A stretch of DNA of 64,000 bases from Chitinophagaceae bacterium (GTDB lineage Bacteria > Bacteroidota > Bacteroidia > Chitinophagales > Chitinophagaceae): contig JADKJV010000004.1 in assembly GCA_016720825.1 (NCBI GenBank), forward strand, positions 62,001-126,000. The letters run 5' to 3'. Positions within the stretch are counted from its first letter, which is position 1; each line of letters opens with the position of its first letter. Positions 36,452-46,322 of this stretch are shown one piece after another. The notes under the pieces are model-generated. The model ran no database searches and was not told where the DNA came from. It was given only the letters and a program-made list of their open reading frames with translations. Position numbers and translations under genes: made by a program.

Positions 36452-36679
36452 TCAGGACTTCTGTGAAACCTTCATAAATAGGATTTTCTTAAGTGCCAAT
36501 AACAGTAAAAGCGGCGGTAAAGCCATGATAAATATTGTCAGGGCGGGAAAATACTTATGATCACCCATCATATCCGATTGCCATCGGTTTATCATTGTAG
36601 CCAGGCTGCTGCCTGTTAAGCTAAGCCATGTGCACAATGCAATAATCAGGAATGGTGCTATCGCAAAAATGTATTTCAT
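36452..36679 (-). CDS. Small two-helix membrane protein
   Basis: 75 residues with two hydrophobic stretches (IFAIAPFLIIALCTWLSL and ALTIFIMALPPLLLLLALKKIL). No family recognised. Its start overlaps the end of the next upstream gene by four bases (ATGA), so the two are translationally coupled and end at a shared terminator. Confidence 0.6.
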   Translation of the reverse strand: MKYIFAIAPFLIIALCTWLSLTGSSLATMINRWQSDMMGDHKYFPALTIFIMALPPLLLLLALKKILFMKVSQKS

Positions 36680-36882
36680 GCTTTTTCTTTTTTAGCAGGG
36701 TTATATACCCAAACACCTATGCAGACAAAAGCAACTGCCATACCTGTTTTCCTGGAAAGTTTGATCCCTGATTTCTCTTCAATAAGCGTAATTGCCAGTG
36801 CAGCTATAATTACTATGCCGAGAATAATCAAACTCTTTTTCAGTTTGCCTTCTTTTGGCCACAGGTCCTGTTTACTGATCAT
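36676..36882 (-). CDS. Small two-helix membrane protein, first of a coupled pair
   Basis: 68 residues; basic N-terminus, then two helices (SLIILGIVIIAALAITLI and GMAVAFVCIGVWVY) and a Lys-rich end. No family recognised. The ATGA overlap with the downstream small gene supports both being real despite their size. Confidence 0.6.
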   Translation of the reverse strand: MISKQDLWPKEGKLKKSLIILGIVIIAALAITLIEEKSGIKLSRKTGMAVAFVCIGVWVYNPAKKEKA

Positions 36883-36912
36883 AGCGTGTATATTTTATTC
36901 GGTTTGTAAAAG

Positions 36913-38226
36913 TTAATCAACAATGATTTTCCTGATCCGGTTATTGTTGAAATCTGCTATGTAAATCGTGTTTGTACTGACATCTGCACAAAGTGCAATG
37001 GGGGTGAAGAAACTGCTGCTGGTGCCAGTACCATCTGAGCCACCAGAACTTACACCCCCTGCAATGGTTACCACCTCACCACTGTTGCTGATTTTGCGGA
37101 TTGTGTTATTGAATGCATCGCATACAATTAAATTCCCGCTGGCATCAGCAATTAAACCGGCAGGCCTGTTGAACCGGGCGCTTGCTCCATTCCCGTCTAG
37201 AATACCCTGTGAACCGTTACCGGCAACAGTAGTTACAACGGCCGCAGGTGTGATTTTGCGGATAGCATTGTTATTATAATCACCAATGAACAGGTTGCCG
37301 GAAGCGTCTAAACAAATGCCGAAAGGTCCGCTGAAGCTGGCAGCAGTGCCTGTGCCATCAGTCAGTGAAAAGCCGCCACTGCCTGCAAATGTTGTTGCCA
37401 CACCGGCTGGTGTTACTTTGCGGACGAGGCTGTTGATATAATCTGCCACATAAACATTACCTGCAGCATCTGCAGCAACACCCAATGGTTCATTAAAACG
37501 GGCACCGGAACCAGTTCCGTTAATCATGCCACCATTTCCATCGCCTGCCAGCGTGCTTACCACACCGGCCGGTGTGATTTTACGGATTGAATGATTCATA
37601 CGGTCGCCTACATATAAATTCCCCGCACCATCTATAGTGATTGAATAAGGCTGGTTGAATTGTGCAGCGGTGCCATTCCCGTTCACGAAACCGGCTGTGC
37701 CGCTGCCGGCAAATGTGGTTACCACACCAGCCGGGGTGATCTTGCGGATCCGGTGATTATCACGGTCAGCCACATAAATATTGCCTGATGCATCTCTTGT
37801 TACACCGGAAGGAACATTAAATGAAGCTGCAGTACCGTTACCGTCTGCATATCCCTGGTTAAAACCGGCAAAAGTGCTGGTGGTGTACGTGGGGAGATAA
37901 GTAAACTGCGGACCGTTCACCTGAACGGCATTCTTTTCAACTTTTACAATACCGGTTTGCGCACCCACCGGAACCGAAGCGGTAATACTGTTGCCAGTTG
38001 CTGTTTGTACCACGCCCTGTACGCCGTTGAAATACACTTTCAACGCCGTTGTGCTGGTACCGAAATTGGTGCCGGTAATTGTTACCACCGTATTCTTTTG
38101 GCCGGAAGTGGGACTGATGGCTGTGATAGCCGGATCAGTCACTACCGGCGGTGCTGGTGTTTTTTCTTTTTTACAGGAAGCAAATACAAGTAATACACTG
38201 AGAAAGGGAAGGATGATTCTTTTCAT
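36913..38226 (-). CDS. IPT/TIG plus NHL-repeat propeller lipoprotein
   Basis: 437 residues. Lipoprotein signal (MKRIILPFLSVLLVFASCKKEK, Cys18). Residues 30-115 are an IPT/TIG immunoglobulin-like domain (ITAISPTSGQKNTVVTITGTNF). Residues 120-437 hold six NHL repeats of about 54 residues, each built as FNxPxGxxxDAxGNxYVADxxNxxIRKITPAG, an arrangement that closes a six-bladed propeller. A surface or periplasmic binding protein; ligand unknown. It matches a large SusD-like-locus-independent family in Bacteroidota. Confidence 0.9.
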   Translation of the reverse strand: MKRIILPFLSVLLVFASCKKEKTPAPPVVTDPAITAISPTSGQKNTVVTITGTNFGTSTTALKVYFNGVQGVVQTATGNSITASVPVGAQTGIVKVEKNAVQVNGPQFTYLPTYTTSTFAGFNQGYADGNGTAASFNVPSGVTRDASGNIYVADRDNHRIRKITPAGVVTTFAGSGTAGFVNGNGTAAQFNQPYSITIDGAGNLYVGDRMNHSIRKITPAGVVSTLAGDGNGGMINGTGSGARFNEPLGVAADAAGNVYVADYINSLVRKVTPAGVATTFAGSGGFSLTDGTGTAASFSGPFGICLDASGNLFIGDYNNNAIRKITPAAVVTTVAGNGSQGILDGNGASARFNRPAGLIADASGNLIVCDAFNNTIRKISNSGEVVTIAGGVSSGGSDGTGTSSSFFTPIALCADVSTNTIYIADFNNNRIRKIIVD

Positions 38227-38390
38227 AAAAAAATTTGATTTTTTGGATTAATAGGGACAGTTTGATATTGGATTATTCCGTAGCCAAATTATTACGGCTT
38301 TACCGCAGTATATCTTTATATGAACAGCCGGCAGGAGCGGATTAATAAGCGATTGCACCGGCAGTACAACTGCGCCGGTTGCGGGCATAA

Positions 38391-38419
38391 AAAAACCGCC
38401 CTGCTGGTGCAGGACGGTT
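38391..38419 (-). terminator. Terminator of the glutamine synthetase gene
   Basis: Stem AACCGCCCTGC / GCAGGACGGTT (one mismatch), loop TGGT, A run on the left giving a T run to the minus transcript. Confidence 0.85.
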
Positions 38420-38442
38420 ACTATTTCAATTGTAGTTAGGGA

Positions 38443-40632
38443 TTATCTCAGGAAAAGCATCTCACGGTATTTCGGCAAATACCACTCGCGGTCATCAACC
38501 AGTAATTCCAGTTTGTCAACATGATAACGGATCGGATCAAAGAACACATCCTTCACCTGGCTCTGGTAAGCAATGGCCTTGGTGCGGGTGCTGTCCATAT
38601 TGTTGCAAACCTTGCGTGCTTCAATCATTTTCTCAACGAGATCGCTGACCGCACTGATGTGCTCAGAGATTTTAGACAGGATCTGCTGCTGGTTGCTGTA
38701 AGCCGATTCCGGTAAGCCCGCAGATTTCAGACCGTTGATGTTATTCGCCAGCAGGGTCTGGTACCTGATAGCCGGCGGCAGCACATGGCTCGTTGCGAGT
38801 TCGCCAATGATGCGGCTTTCAATCTGTACTTTCTTGATATATTTCTCCAGTTCAATTTCGTGGCGTGCTTCCAGTTCTGAATGCGTGTAGATCTTATTGC
38901 TTTCAAACAAACGCAGGGATTTGTCTGTAACCATGGCATCCAGCGCCAGCGGCGTTGTTTTTACATTGGGCAGGCCTCTTTTTTCAGCTTCTTTTTCCCA
39001 GGCATCGCTGTATCCATCACCTTCAAACAGCACTTTCTCACTGTCAATAATGTACTGGCGGATGGTGTGCATGATGGCGATCTCTTTTTTCTCGCCTTTT
39101 TCAATCAGGCCATCCACATCTTTCTTGAATTGCTTCAGTGTTTCTGCCATAATGGTATTCAGCACAGTCATCGGGTTGGCGCAGTTGGCTGAAGAACCAA
39201 CAGCCCTGAATTCAAATTTATTACCGGTGAAAGCAAAAGGAGAAGTACGGTTCCTGTCTGTATTGTCCATCAGCAGTTCAGGAATGCTCTTGTGAATATC
39301 AATCTTCAGCATGCTCTCATCCGTCTCATCCATTTTATCAGACACCCTTTCTTTCACATCATTCAGCACTTTACTCAGGTACTGGCCAATGAATACGGAG
39401 ATGATAGCAGGAGGCGCTTCATTTGCACCAAGACGGTGGTCGTTAGGCGCAGAAGCAATCGCAGAACGGAGGATATCTGCATAATCATGAACCGCCTTGA
39501 TGGTATTTACAAAGAATGTCAGGAACATGAGATTGGTCTTGGGCGTTTTGCCGGGAGCCAGCAGGTTTACACCGGTATCCGTTGCCATACTCCAGTTATT
39601 GTGCTTTCCGCTTCCGTTAATACCTGCGAAAGGTTTTTCGTGAAGCAGTACACGGAGTTTATGACGGCTGGCCACGCGTGTCATCACATCCATCAGCAGG
39701 GTGTTATGATCCACCGCGAGATTTACTTCCTCATAAATAGGGGCGCACTCAAACTGGGCAGGTGCCACTTCATTGTGACGCGTACGCAGGGGAATACCGA
39801 GTTTATATGATTCCTGTTCGAAATCGCGCATGTAAGCATACACTCTTTCAGGAATAGATCCGAAATAATGATCTTCCAACTGCTGGTTTTTGGCAGAGGT
39901 GTGACCAAATACCGTACGGCCTGTCATTACCAGGTCAGGACGTGCATTGTATAAACCTTCGTCAATTACAAAATACTCCTGTTCCCATCCCAGGGTCGGA
40001 GTAACACGGGTTACAGTTTTATCGAAGTAATTACAAACATCCACCGCTGCTTTATTCAGTGCTTCAAGCGCTTTCATCAGCGGGGCTTTATAATCGAGCG
40101 ACTGTCCGGTATACGAAACAAAGATGGTGGGTATGCAAAGTGTTTTGCCTTCACCAATCTCCATAATAAATGCGGGGGAAGAAGGATCCCAGGCAGTATA
40201 ACCGCGTGCTTCAAAAGTGGCACGCAAACCACCACTTGGGAATGAAGAAGCATCCGGTTCCTGCTGGATCAATGCATCTCCTTCAAACTGTTCGATGGGT
40301 GTACCATCACCTTTCAGTGTAAAAAATGAATCATGCTTTTCAGCAGTGGTGCCGGTCAGCGGCTGGAACCAGTGTGTGAAATGGGTTACGCCCTTGCTTT
40401 CAGCCCAGGCACGGATACCATTGGCAATCTGGTTCGCCATGTTACGGTCAATCTTCTGGCTGTTCTTTACAGAAGCCAGCAGGCTTTTGTACGCTTCATC
40501 ACTCAAAAACTCACGGGCCGTTTTCAGTGTGAAAACATTACTCCCGAAATAGCTGGTGATCTTACCAGCCGATTCCACCAAACCTTTGGGGTCGAGGGAA
40601 AGATTGTTGATAGCATTAAAACGAAGTGACAT
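38443..40632 (-). CDS. glnN: Type III glutamine synthetase
   Basis: 729 residues, the size of GSIII and far longer than GSI. Start MSLRFNAINN; an upstream Met ten codons earlier gives no extra homology. The catalytic core includes GWEQEYFVID, RHNEVAPAQFE, NGSGKHNNWSM (ATP/Glu site) and FRAVGSSANCANPM. The N-terminal GSIII-specific and C-terminal four-helix extensions (EARHEIELEKYIKKVQIESRI ...) are present. It assimilates ammonia into glutamine and is the main form in many Bacteroidota. TGCCTTTG near 40654-40661 (minus) resembles a -7 box. Confidence 0.97.
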   Translation of the reverse strand: MSLRFNAINNLSLDPKGLVESAGKITSYFGSNVFTLKTAREFLSDEAYKSLLASVKNSQKIDRNMANQIANGIRAWAESKGVTHFTHWFQPLTGTTAEKHDSFFTLKGDGTPIEQFEGDALIQQEPDASSFPSGGLRATFEARGYTAWDPSSPAFIMEIGEGKTLCIPTIFVSYTGQSLDYKAPLMKALEALNKAAVDVCNYFDKTVTRVTPTLGWEQEYFVIDEGLYNARPDLVMTGRTVFGHTSAKNQQLEDHYFGSIPERVYAYMRDFEQESYKLGIPLRTRHNEVAPAQFECAPIYEEVNLAVDHNTLLMDVMTRVASRHKLRVLLHEKPFAGINGSGKHNNWSMATDTGVNLLAPGKTPKTNLMFLTFFVNTIKAVHDYADILRSAIASAPNDHRLGANEAPPAIISVFIGQYLSKVLNDVKERVSDKMDETDESMLKIDIHKSIPELLMDNTDRNRTSPFAFTGNKFEFRAVGSSANCANPMTVLNTIMAETLKQFKKDVDGLIEKGEKKEIAIMHTIRQYIIDSEKVLFEGDGYSDAWEKEAEKRGLPNVKTTPLALDAMVTDKSLRLFESNKIYTHSELEARHEIELEKYIKKVQIESRIIGELATSHVLPPAIRYQTLLANNINGLKSAGLPESAYSNQQQILSKISEHISAVSDLVEKMIEARKVCNNMDSTRTKAIAYQSQVKDVFFDPIRYHVDKLELLVDDREWYLPKYREMLFLR

Positions 40633-40766
40633 GTAAAATGATTTTGTGCAAATCAAAGGCATTCATCCTAAAAGGACAATTTTATTTTAAACCGCAACTG
40701 TTTTCGGGGTGTTTTTTGTGGAAAAATTGTGCTTTTATGCAGAAGTGATGCAAAAAACCGCAAAAA

Positions 40767-42062
40767 TCAGGTTGATTTTTGTAAATTATTATTTTTTTTA
40801 ATGTTTGAACTAAAAAACCTGGAAATGGCTTCCCAGTCAATTCTGGCCACCATCGGTATCACCAGCAGGGGCAGGATTATGCTCCGGTACCTGACAATAG
40901 CACCCAGGTTATTTACACTGAAGCCAATCGCCAGCAAAACCGTAAACGAAAAGAAAATGCAGAAGTAAATGATGTTTTTATCGTGGTACCCGTTTTTCCG
41001 CTTGAATATAAATAATATAAATAGCAGGAGCAGGACGTTGATTTCAATCGCAGCTGCCAGTGACAGCAGGTGTTTTACATCACCGGGATAAGGCCTGATT
41101 GCAGAAAGGTTAATAGCCTGTGGTGTGTTTTGCAGGAAACTGGCTGCCGTGGGTTTCAGTGCGTCAATAGGTATGGTGGAATTACCAACTAGCTTGATAA
41201 AATCCTGTTGCCGGTTCACCACTGCCTGCGGAAAATCAAGCTTCGGGTTTATATACCGTGCATTGAAAAAGATGAGGATAAATAACAGGTACATACTCCC
41301 AAAAATGGCCAGTCCCCGCTTTGGCCAGCGATAGGCCAGGAGCAAAGTAAAAACTGCCGGCAGGATTATCAGGATCAGGAAATTCCGCAGGAATAAAATC
41401 AGGAGCAGGCCTGTCAGCAACATGCAAATACGCCGGAAACCAAACTTCTTTTCCTTATGCCCGAAATACAAAGCATAAATCACCAAGCCGATTCCTGTGA
41501 ATATGATCCCTTCTTTATGTATGCCGCTGGTCCAATATAGAAAAGATGGTACCATGAATGTTGAAACAAGTATGATCCATTTCTTACCCGGGAAAATATC
41601 CGTCATTACCCGGTAAATAGCCACTGGTCCAAACAAAGTGATGAAAGCGTAAAAGATTACGTTCACATAATAATAGCCAAAACTCAGGATATCAAAAACC
41701 GACAGGATCTTCACAAACAGGTTGCCTTTCAGGTCATTCCAGTATGAATCAGAAGTGGACAGGAATTTCGACATCCCGCTTCCATACGGATCATGGAACA
41801 GGTTGGTGAAGTATTCTTGCGGGTTATTGAAAAGCAGGTGATACTCCTGTACGCCATAGGTGTGGTAAGCCCAGGTGTCCTGCATCTGTGCAAGTCCACC
41901 GTAATACAACCCAATCCACCCGTAAAAAATACCGGCCATGATTTTCAGCAGGAAAATAATCACAAGCTGGGGCCGGCTCAGACCGGTTTTAGTGAAAAAG
42001 GGAATTTTGGTAACCAGCCAGGCTATCAGCACGAGGTAAGCAACAAAAACAATGTATTCCAA
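40767..42062 (-). CDS. Polytopic membrane protein, unknown (EpsG/O-antigen-polymerase-like topology)
   Basis: 431 residues with about ten to twelve hydrophobic helices, starting MEYIVFVAYLVLIAWLV. Loops contain DTWAYHTYGVQEYHLLF and FLYWTSGIHKEGIIF; the second resembles the conserved S-G-I-x-K-E motif of sugar-polymerising or EpsG-type membrane proteins, but the match is too weak for a firm name. No sugar-transferase gene is adjacent. Basic, Asn/Lys-rich C-terminal tail. A membrane-embedded role in surface polysaccharide assembly is speculation. Confidence 0.6.
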   Translation of the reverse strand: MEYIVFVAYLVLIAWLVTKIPFFTKTGLSRPQLVIIFLLKIMAGIFYGWIGLYYGGLAQMQDTWAYHTYGVQEYHLLFNNPQEYFTNLFHDPYGSGMSKFLSTSDSYWNDLKGNLFVKILSVFDILSFGYYYVNVIFYAFITLFGPVAIYRVMTDIFPGKKWIILVSTFMVPSFLYWTSGIHKEGIIFTGIGLVIYALYFGHKEKKFGFRRICMLLTGLLLILFLRNFLILIILPAVFTLLLAYRWPKRGLAIFGSMYLLFILIFFNARYINPKLDFPQAVVNRQQDFIKLVGNSTIPIDALKPTAASFLQNTPQAINLSAIRPYPGDVKHLLSLAAAIEINVLLLLFILFIFKRKNGYHDKNIIYFCIFFSFTVLLAIGFSVNNLGAIVRYRSIILPLLVIPMVARIDWEAISRFFSSNIKKNNNLQKST

Positions 42063-42195
42063 TAGCGGGTGGTTTAAGAACCCGCAAAATAGAAATTATT
42101 ATCCGAACCCCGCTCCGGAAAAAGGAACAGGCAGTTTGGGTATAACATATCAACATTTGGGAACAAACTACAGGCCTGCCCAAACCCATTTTCCT

Positions 42196-42203
42196 TAGTT
42201 TTG
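42196..42203 (+). promoter_or_regulatory. -7 element of purL
   Basis: TAGTTTTG matches TAnnTTTG and lies 26 bp before the purL ATG. Confidence 0.5.
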
Positions 42204-42229
42204 CTTTCCTCAAACAACGTCCCCGATCC

Positions 42230-44459
42230 ATGGAAGTAACAGTTAAAACAGCGGAAAAACTCAGGCTTACAGCTGATGAGTTTGCGCTTATTTGTCAGAA
42301 ACTCGGACGCACACCGAATTTTACAGAGCTCTGCGCTTTTTCCGGTATGTGGAGTGAGCATTGCAGTTATAAGAATTCTATTAAATGGCTGAAAACCCTG
42401 CCCCGCGAAGGCGGCAGGATGCTCGTGAAAGCCGGCGAGGAAAACGCTGGTCTTATGGATATCGGCGACAACCTCGGTGTGGTATTTAAAATCGAATCAC
42501 ACAATCACCCCTCTGCCATTGAACCCTTCCAGGGTGCAGCAACAGGGGTGGGAGGGATCCACCGCGATATTTTCACCATGGGTGCCAGGCCAATTGCCTC
42601 TCTCAATTCACTGCGCTTCGGTAAACTGGAAGAAGATAAAACCCAGCACCTCCTCGCAGGTGTGGTGCATGGCATCGGTCATTATGGAAACTGCTTTGGT
42701 GTTCCCACCGTGGGCGGTGAAATTTATTTTGATGCCTGTTATCATACCAACCCGCTGGTAAATGCCATGAGTGTGGGTATTGTAAAAGCAGGTGAAACAG
42801 TTTCTGCAACTGCTGAAGGAATCGGCAATCCTGTTTTATTTGTCGGATCTGCCACCGGTAAAGATGGTATTGGCGGTGCTTCATTTGCTTCTGCGGATAT
42901 TACAGCTGACAGTGCACAGGATCTCCCTGCTGTACAGGTGGGTGACCCTTTCCAGGAAAAGAAATTACTGGAAGCCTGTCTGGAAGTGATACAAACCGGT
43001 GCCGTAGTTGGCATGCAGGATATGGGCGCAGCAGGTATTATTTGTTCTACTTCAGAAATGAGTGCTAAAGGCGGTTCAGGTATGCGCATTGACCTCGATA
43101 AAGTTCCGGCTCGCCAGGAAAACATGAAAGCCTGGGAACTCCTGCTCAGCGAAAGCCAGGAAAGAATGCTGCTCGTGGCAAAAAAGGCCGCGAGGCAGAA
43201 GTAACTGCCGTTTTTAAAAATGGGATCTGCCCTGTTCAGTTATCGGCGAAGTAACCGGTGATGGCATCCTGAATTTCTATATGCACGGGGAACTGGAAGC
43301 TTCCTTACCCGCGCACGATCTGGTGTTAGGCGGCGGTGCACCACAGTACGACCGGCCATACCGCGAACCGGCTTATCTCGCCAAAATCAGTACATACGAT
43401 CCTGCCACGATTTCCATTCCAACAGATTTGAAAAATATGGCGGAACAAATTATTACCCTGCCATCCATTGCCTCCAAAAAATGGGTGTATACTCAATATG
43501 ACAGCATGGTGGGTACAGTAAATGCTTCCACCAATGATCCATCAGATGCATCTGTTGTTTTAGTGAAAGGCACAACAAAAGCACTTGCTGTTACTACCGA
43601 CTGTAACAGCCGTTACGTATATGCTGATCCACAGAAAGGTACCATGATTGCAGTGGCTGAAGCAGCCCGCAATATTGTTTGCAGCGGCGGACAACCACTC
43701 GGTGTTACCAACTGCCTGAATTTTGGTAACCCCTACGATCCTGAAGTTTATTACCAGTTTGTTGAAGCCATCAAAGGAATGGGAGCTGCCTGCCGCCGTT
43801 TTGATACACCGGTTACGGGCGGTAACGTTAGTTTTTATAACCAGAATCCGGACGGTCCTGTTTTCCCCACACCCACCATTGGTATGGTTGGGTTACTGGA
43901 AGATGTGGCTTTGAAAATGACACTGGGTTATAAAGAAGCAGGGGATTCATTATTCCTCATCGGGAAAGTAACCAATGATATCGCTTCATCACAGTATATC
44001 AGCCATTGCCTGGGCGTGCAATATTCACCGGCACCTTATTTTGAACTGGAGGAAGAATTCAGTTTACAGGAATCGGTCAGCAGGCTGATCCGTAAAAAAC
44101 TCATCAACGCTGCGCACGATATCAGTGAAGGTGGTTTGTTTGTTACACTCTGCGAATCAGGTTTTGTTAACGGACTTGGCTTTGACGTACAAACTGACAA
44201 ACAGATCCGCACAGATGCATATCTCTTCGGCGAAGGCCAGAGCCGCGTACTGGTTTCAGTACCGGCTTCCCTGAAAAAAGCATTTTTAGCAGAAGCAGGA
44301 AACATGACCGTAACTGAAATCGGTGTGGTGACTGCCGGTGACACAAAAATAGATGGCCAATCCTGGGGCAACATTGCCGCCTGGAAAGACCTGTACGATA
44401 ACGCAATTGAAAATTACCTTTCAAAAGAAGAAGCAGGGGCAGCCCTGAGTTCTATTTGA
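42230..44459 (+). CDS. purL: FGAM synthase subunit PurL, small form (two one-base frameshifts)
   Basis: About 743 residues when joined, the short PurL of the PurSLQ complex (no glutaminase domain). Motifs: FSGMWSEHCSYKNS, KIESHNHPSAIEPFQGAATGVGGIHRDIFTMGARPIA (ATP site), MQDMGAAGIICSTSEM, VTGGNVSFYNQ and AHDISEGGL. It forms FGAM in purine synthesis with PurQ and PurS, which are not in the window. Two A runs each look one base short: 43180-43185 (restoring VAKKGREAEVTAVF) and 43216-43220 (restoring FKKWDLPCSVIGEV). The span is a multiple of three minus two, agreeing with two deletions. Confidence 0.93.
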
Positions 44460-44478
44460 TCAATGACTGTCTGTATAC

Positions 44479-45465
44479 ATGAAAAAAAACGCAACTATCC
44501 TGCTTACCGGCGCAGCCGGCTTTATAGGCAGTTATCTCCTTGGTTATCTGAATGAGCAGGGCTACGAAAATATTATCCTGAGTGATGATTTCAGCAGGGA
44601 AGACAAATTCCCGAACTGGAAAAATAAAAAATACACCAGGATCATCAACCGTGATGCACTGTTTCAAAGACTGAATGCCGAATTCATCAGGCTCGATTTT
44701 GTTTTTCACCTCGGCGCGAGAACCGACACCACTGAATTTGATTACAGTGTACTCGAAAGACTCAACCTGGAGTATTCAAAAAAAATATGGCAATATTGCG
44801 CTTCCCATAAAGTGCCGCTGGTGTATGCATCATCCGCCGCCACCTATGGTGCCGGTGAGCTGGGTTATAAAGATGATGAAGAACTGGTAGATGATCTCCA
44901 GCCGCTGAATCCTTACGGTGTTTCAAAAAATGAATTTGATAAATGGGTACTCAGCCAGCCCGGTTCCAAACAACCAGACGGATGGGCCGGACTGAAATTC
45001 TTCAACGTATACGGTCCGAACGAATACCACAAAGGCCGGATGGCCAGCGTGATCCTGCATGCATTCAGGCAAATCCAGTCTGGCGGACAGGTGAAATTAT
45101 TCCGTTCACACCGCCCCGATTTTAAAGATGGCGAACAGCTCCGTGATTTTATTTATGTAAAAGATGTTGCCGCCGTTTGTACCTGGCTGATGGATCATCT
45201 TCCCGGCGGTGGTATATATAACCTCGGAACAGGTAAGGCCCGCAGTTTTAATGATCAGGTCAAAGCCATCTTCAGCAGTCTCAGCCTGACACCGGATATA
45301 GAGTACATTGACACCCCGGAAGATATCAGGGATAAATACCAGTACTTCACAGAAGCGGATATGGATAAACTCCGGGAAGCAGGATACAACCAGCCATTCA
45401 CCAGCCTGGAAGACGGGGTGGCAGATTATGTAACAAACTATCTCAGCAAGACAGCTTATTTCTGA
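44479..45465 (+). CDS. hldD: ADP-glyceromanno-heptose 6-epimerase
   Basis: 328 residues, an extended SDR. NAD motif TGAAGFIGSYLLGYL, GARTDTTEFD, YASSAATYGAG, the catalytic YxxxK as YGVSK, and the family-specific FFNVYGPNEYHKGRMAS. It epimerises ADP-D-glycero-D-manno-heptose to the L form for LPS inner core. It follows purL by 19 bp and is followed by proC after about 60 bp, on the same strand; a purL-hldD unit is plausible. Confidence 0.94.
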   Translation: MKKNATILLTGAAGFIGSYLLGYLNEQGYENIILSDDFSREDKFPNWKNKKYTRIINRDALFQRLNAEFIRLDFVFHLGARTDTTEFDYSVLERLNLEYSKKIWQYCASHKVPLVYASSAATYGAGELGYKDDEELVDDLQPLNPYGVSKNEFDKWVLSQPGSKQPDGWAGLKFFNVYGPNEYHKGRMASVILHAFRQIQSGGQVKLFRSHRPDFKDGEQLRDFIYVKDVAAVCTWLMDHLPGGGIYNLGTGKARSFNDQVKAIFSSLSLTPDIEYIDTPEDIRDKYQYFTEADMDKLREAGYNQPFTSLEDGVADYVTNYLSKTAYF

Positions 45466-45527
45466 TAACTGGTTTAGCCGGCGGCCCTGAATAAGACAGT
45501 CATCTTATCTTTACACAAAGCAGGAAT

Positions 45528-46322
45528 ATGGGAAAGAAAATTACAATCCTTGGCGGAGGTAATCTCGGTACCGCCATTGCAGAAGGCTTAATCACCAGCA
45601 AATTCAGCAAAGCGGCTGACCTGATCGTCACGAAAAGGAATACCGCCACACTGAAAGCACTCGCTGAAAAAAGAGTGGAGGTGTCTGACAACAATGCCGT
45701 TGCTGTGAAGAAGGGCGATATCATCATCCTTGCCGTAAAACCATTCCAGGCAGCTGATGTCTTGAACGGTGTGAAAAAAGAACTGACTGCCGGAAAGATT
45801 CTTATCTCAGTAGTGACAGGTGTTACTATTGATGATATGCAGACTGTAATAAAGAAACCCATCCCGGTTTTCAGGGCCATGCCCAATACCGCTATTGCAA
45901 TCCGCGAAAGCATGACCTGCATTGCACACCGCGAAGCCAAACCGGCCGACCTGCAATTTGTAAAAGAATTATTCGCACAATTGGGTAAAGTGGCATTGAT
46001 AGATGAGAAACTGATGGAAGCCGCTACAATCCTCGGTGCCTGCGGAACCGCTTATGCCATGCGTTACATACGCGCCAACATACAAGGCGGGATTGAAATC
46101 GGTTTCGATGCTGCCACTGCTTCACTCATTGCTGCGCAGACGGTGAAAGGAGCCGCAGAATTATTACTCCAGAAAGGCACACACCCCGAACAGGAAATTG
46201 ATAAAGTAACAACGCCCAAAGGTTGTACCATAGCCGGACTGAATGAAATGGAACACCAGGGATTCAGTTCTTCACTCATCCGGGGAATTGTGGCGAGCTA
46301 TAAAAAAATTGCGAAAGACTAG
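45528..46322 (+). CDS. proC: Pyrroline-5-carboxylate reductase
   Basis: 264 residues. Rossmann NAD(P) motif ITILGGGNLGTAIAEGL, then VVTGVTIDDM, the central FRAMPNTAIAIRESMT, and the C-terminal TTPKGCTIAGLNEMEHQGF dimer/substrate region. It performs the last step of proline synthesis. TATCTTTA at 45506-45513 is close to a -7 box but sits only 15 bp from the ATG. The final four bases overlap the convergent exported-protein gene. Confidence 0.95.
   Translation: MGKKITILGGGNLGTAIAEGLITSKFSKAADLIVTKRNTATLKALAEKRVEVSDNNAVAVKKGDIIILAVKPFQAADVLNGVKKELTAGKILISVVTGVTIDDMQTVIKKPIPVFRAMPNTAIAIRESMTCIAHREAKPADLQFVKELFAQLGKVALIDEKLMEAATILGACGTAYAMRYIRANIQGGIEIGFDAATASLIAAQTVKGAAELLLQKGTHPEQEIDKVTTPKGCTIAGLNEMEHQGFSSSLIRGIVASYKKIAKD

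Noticed and set aside
42230..44459. purL as a naturally split two-gene PurL
   Set aside because: No start codon of quality or ribosome site precedes the second part, and two single A additions restore the full family sequence.
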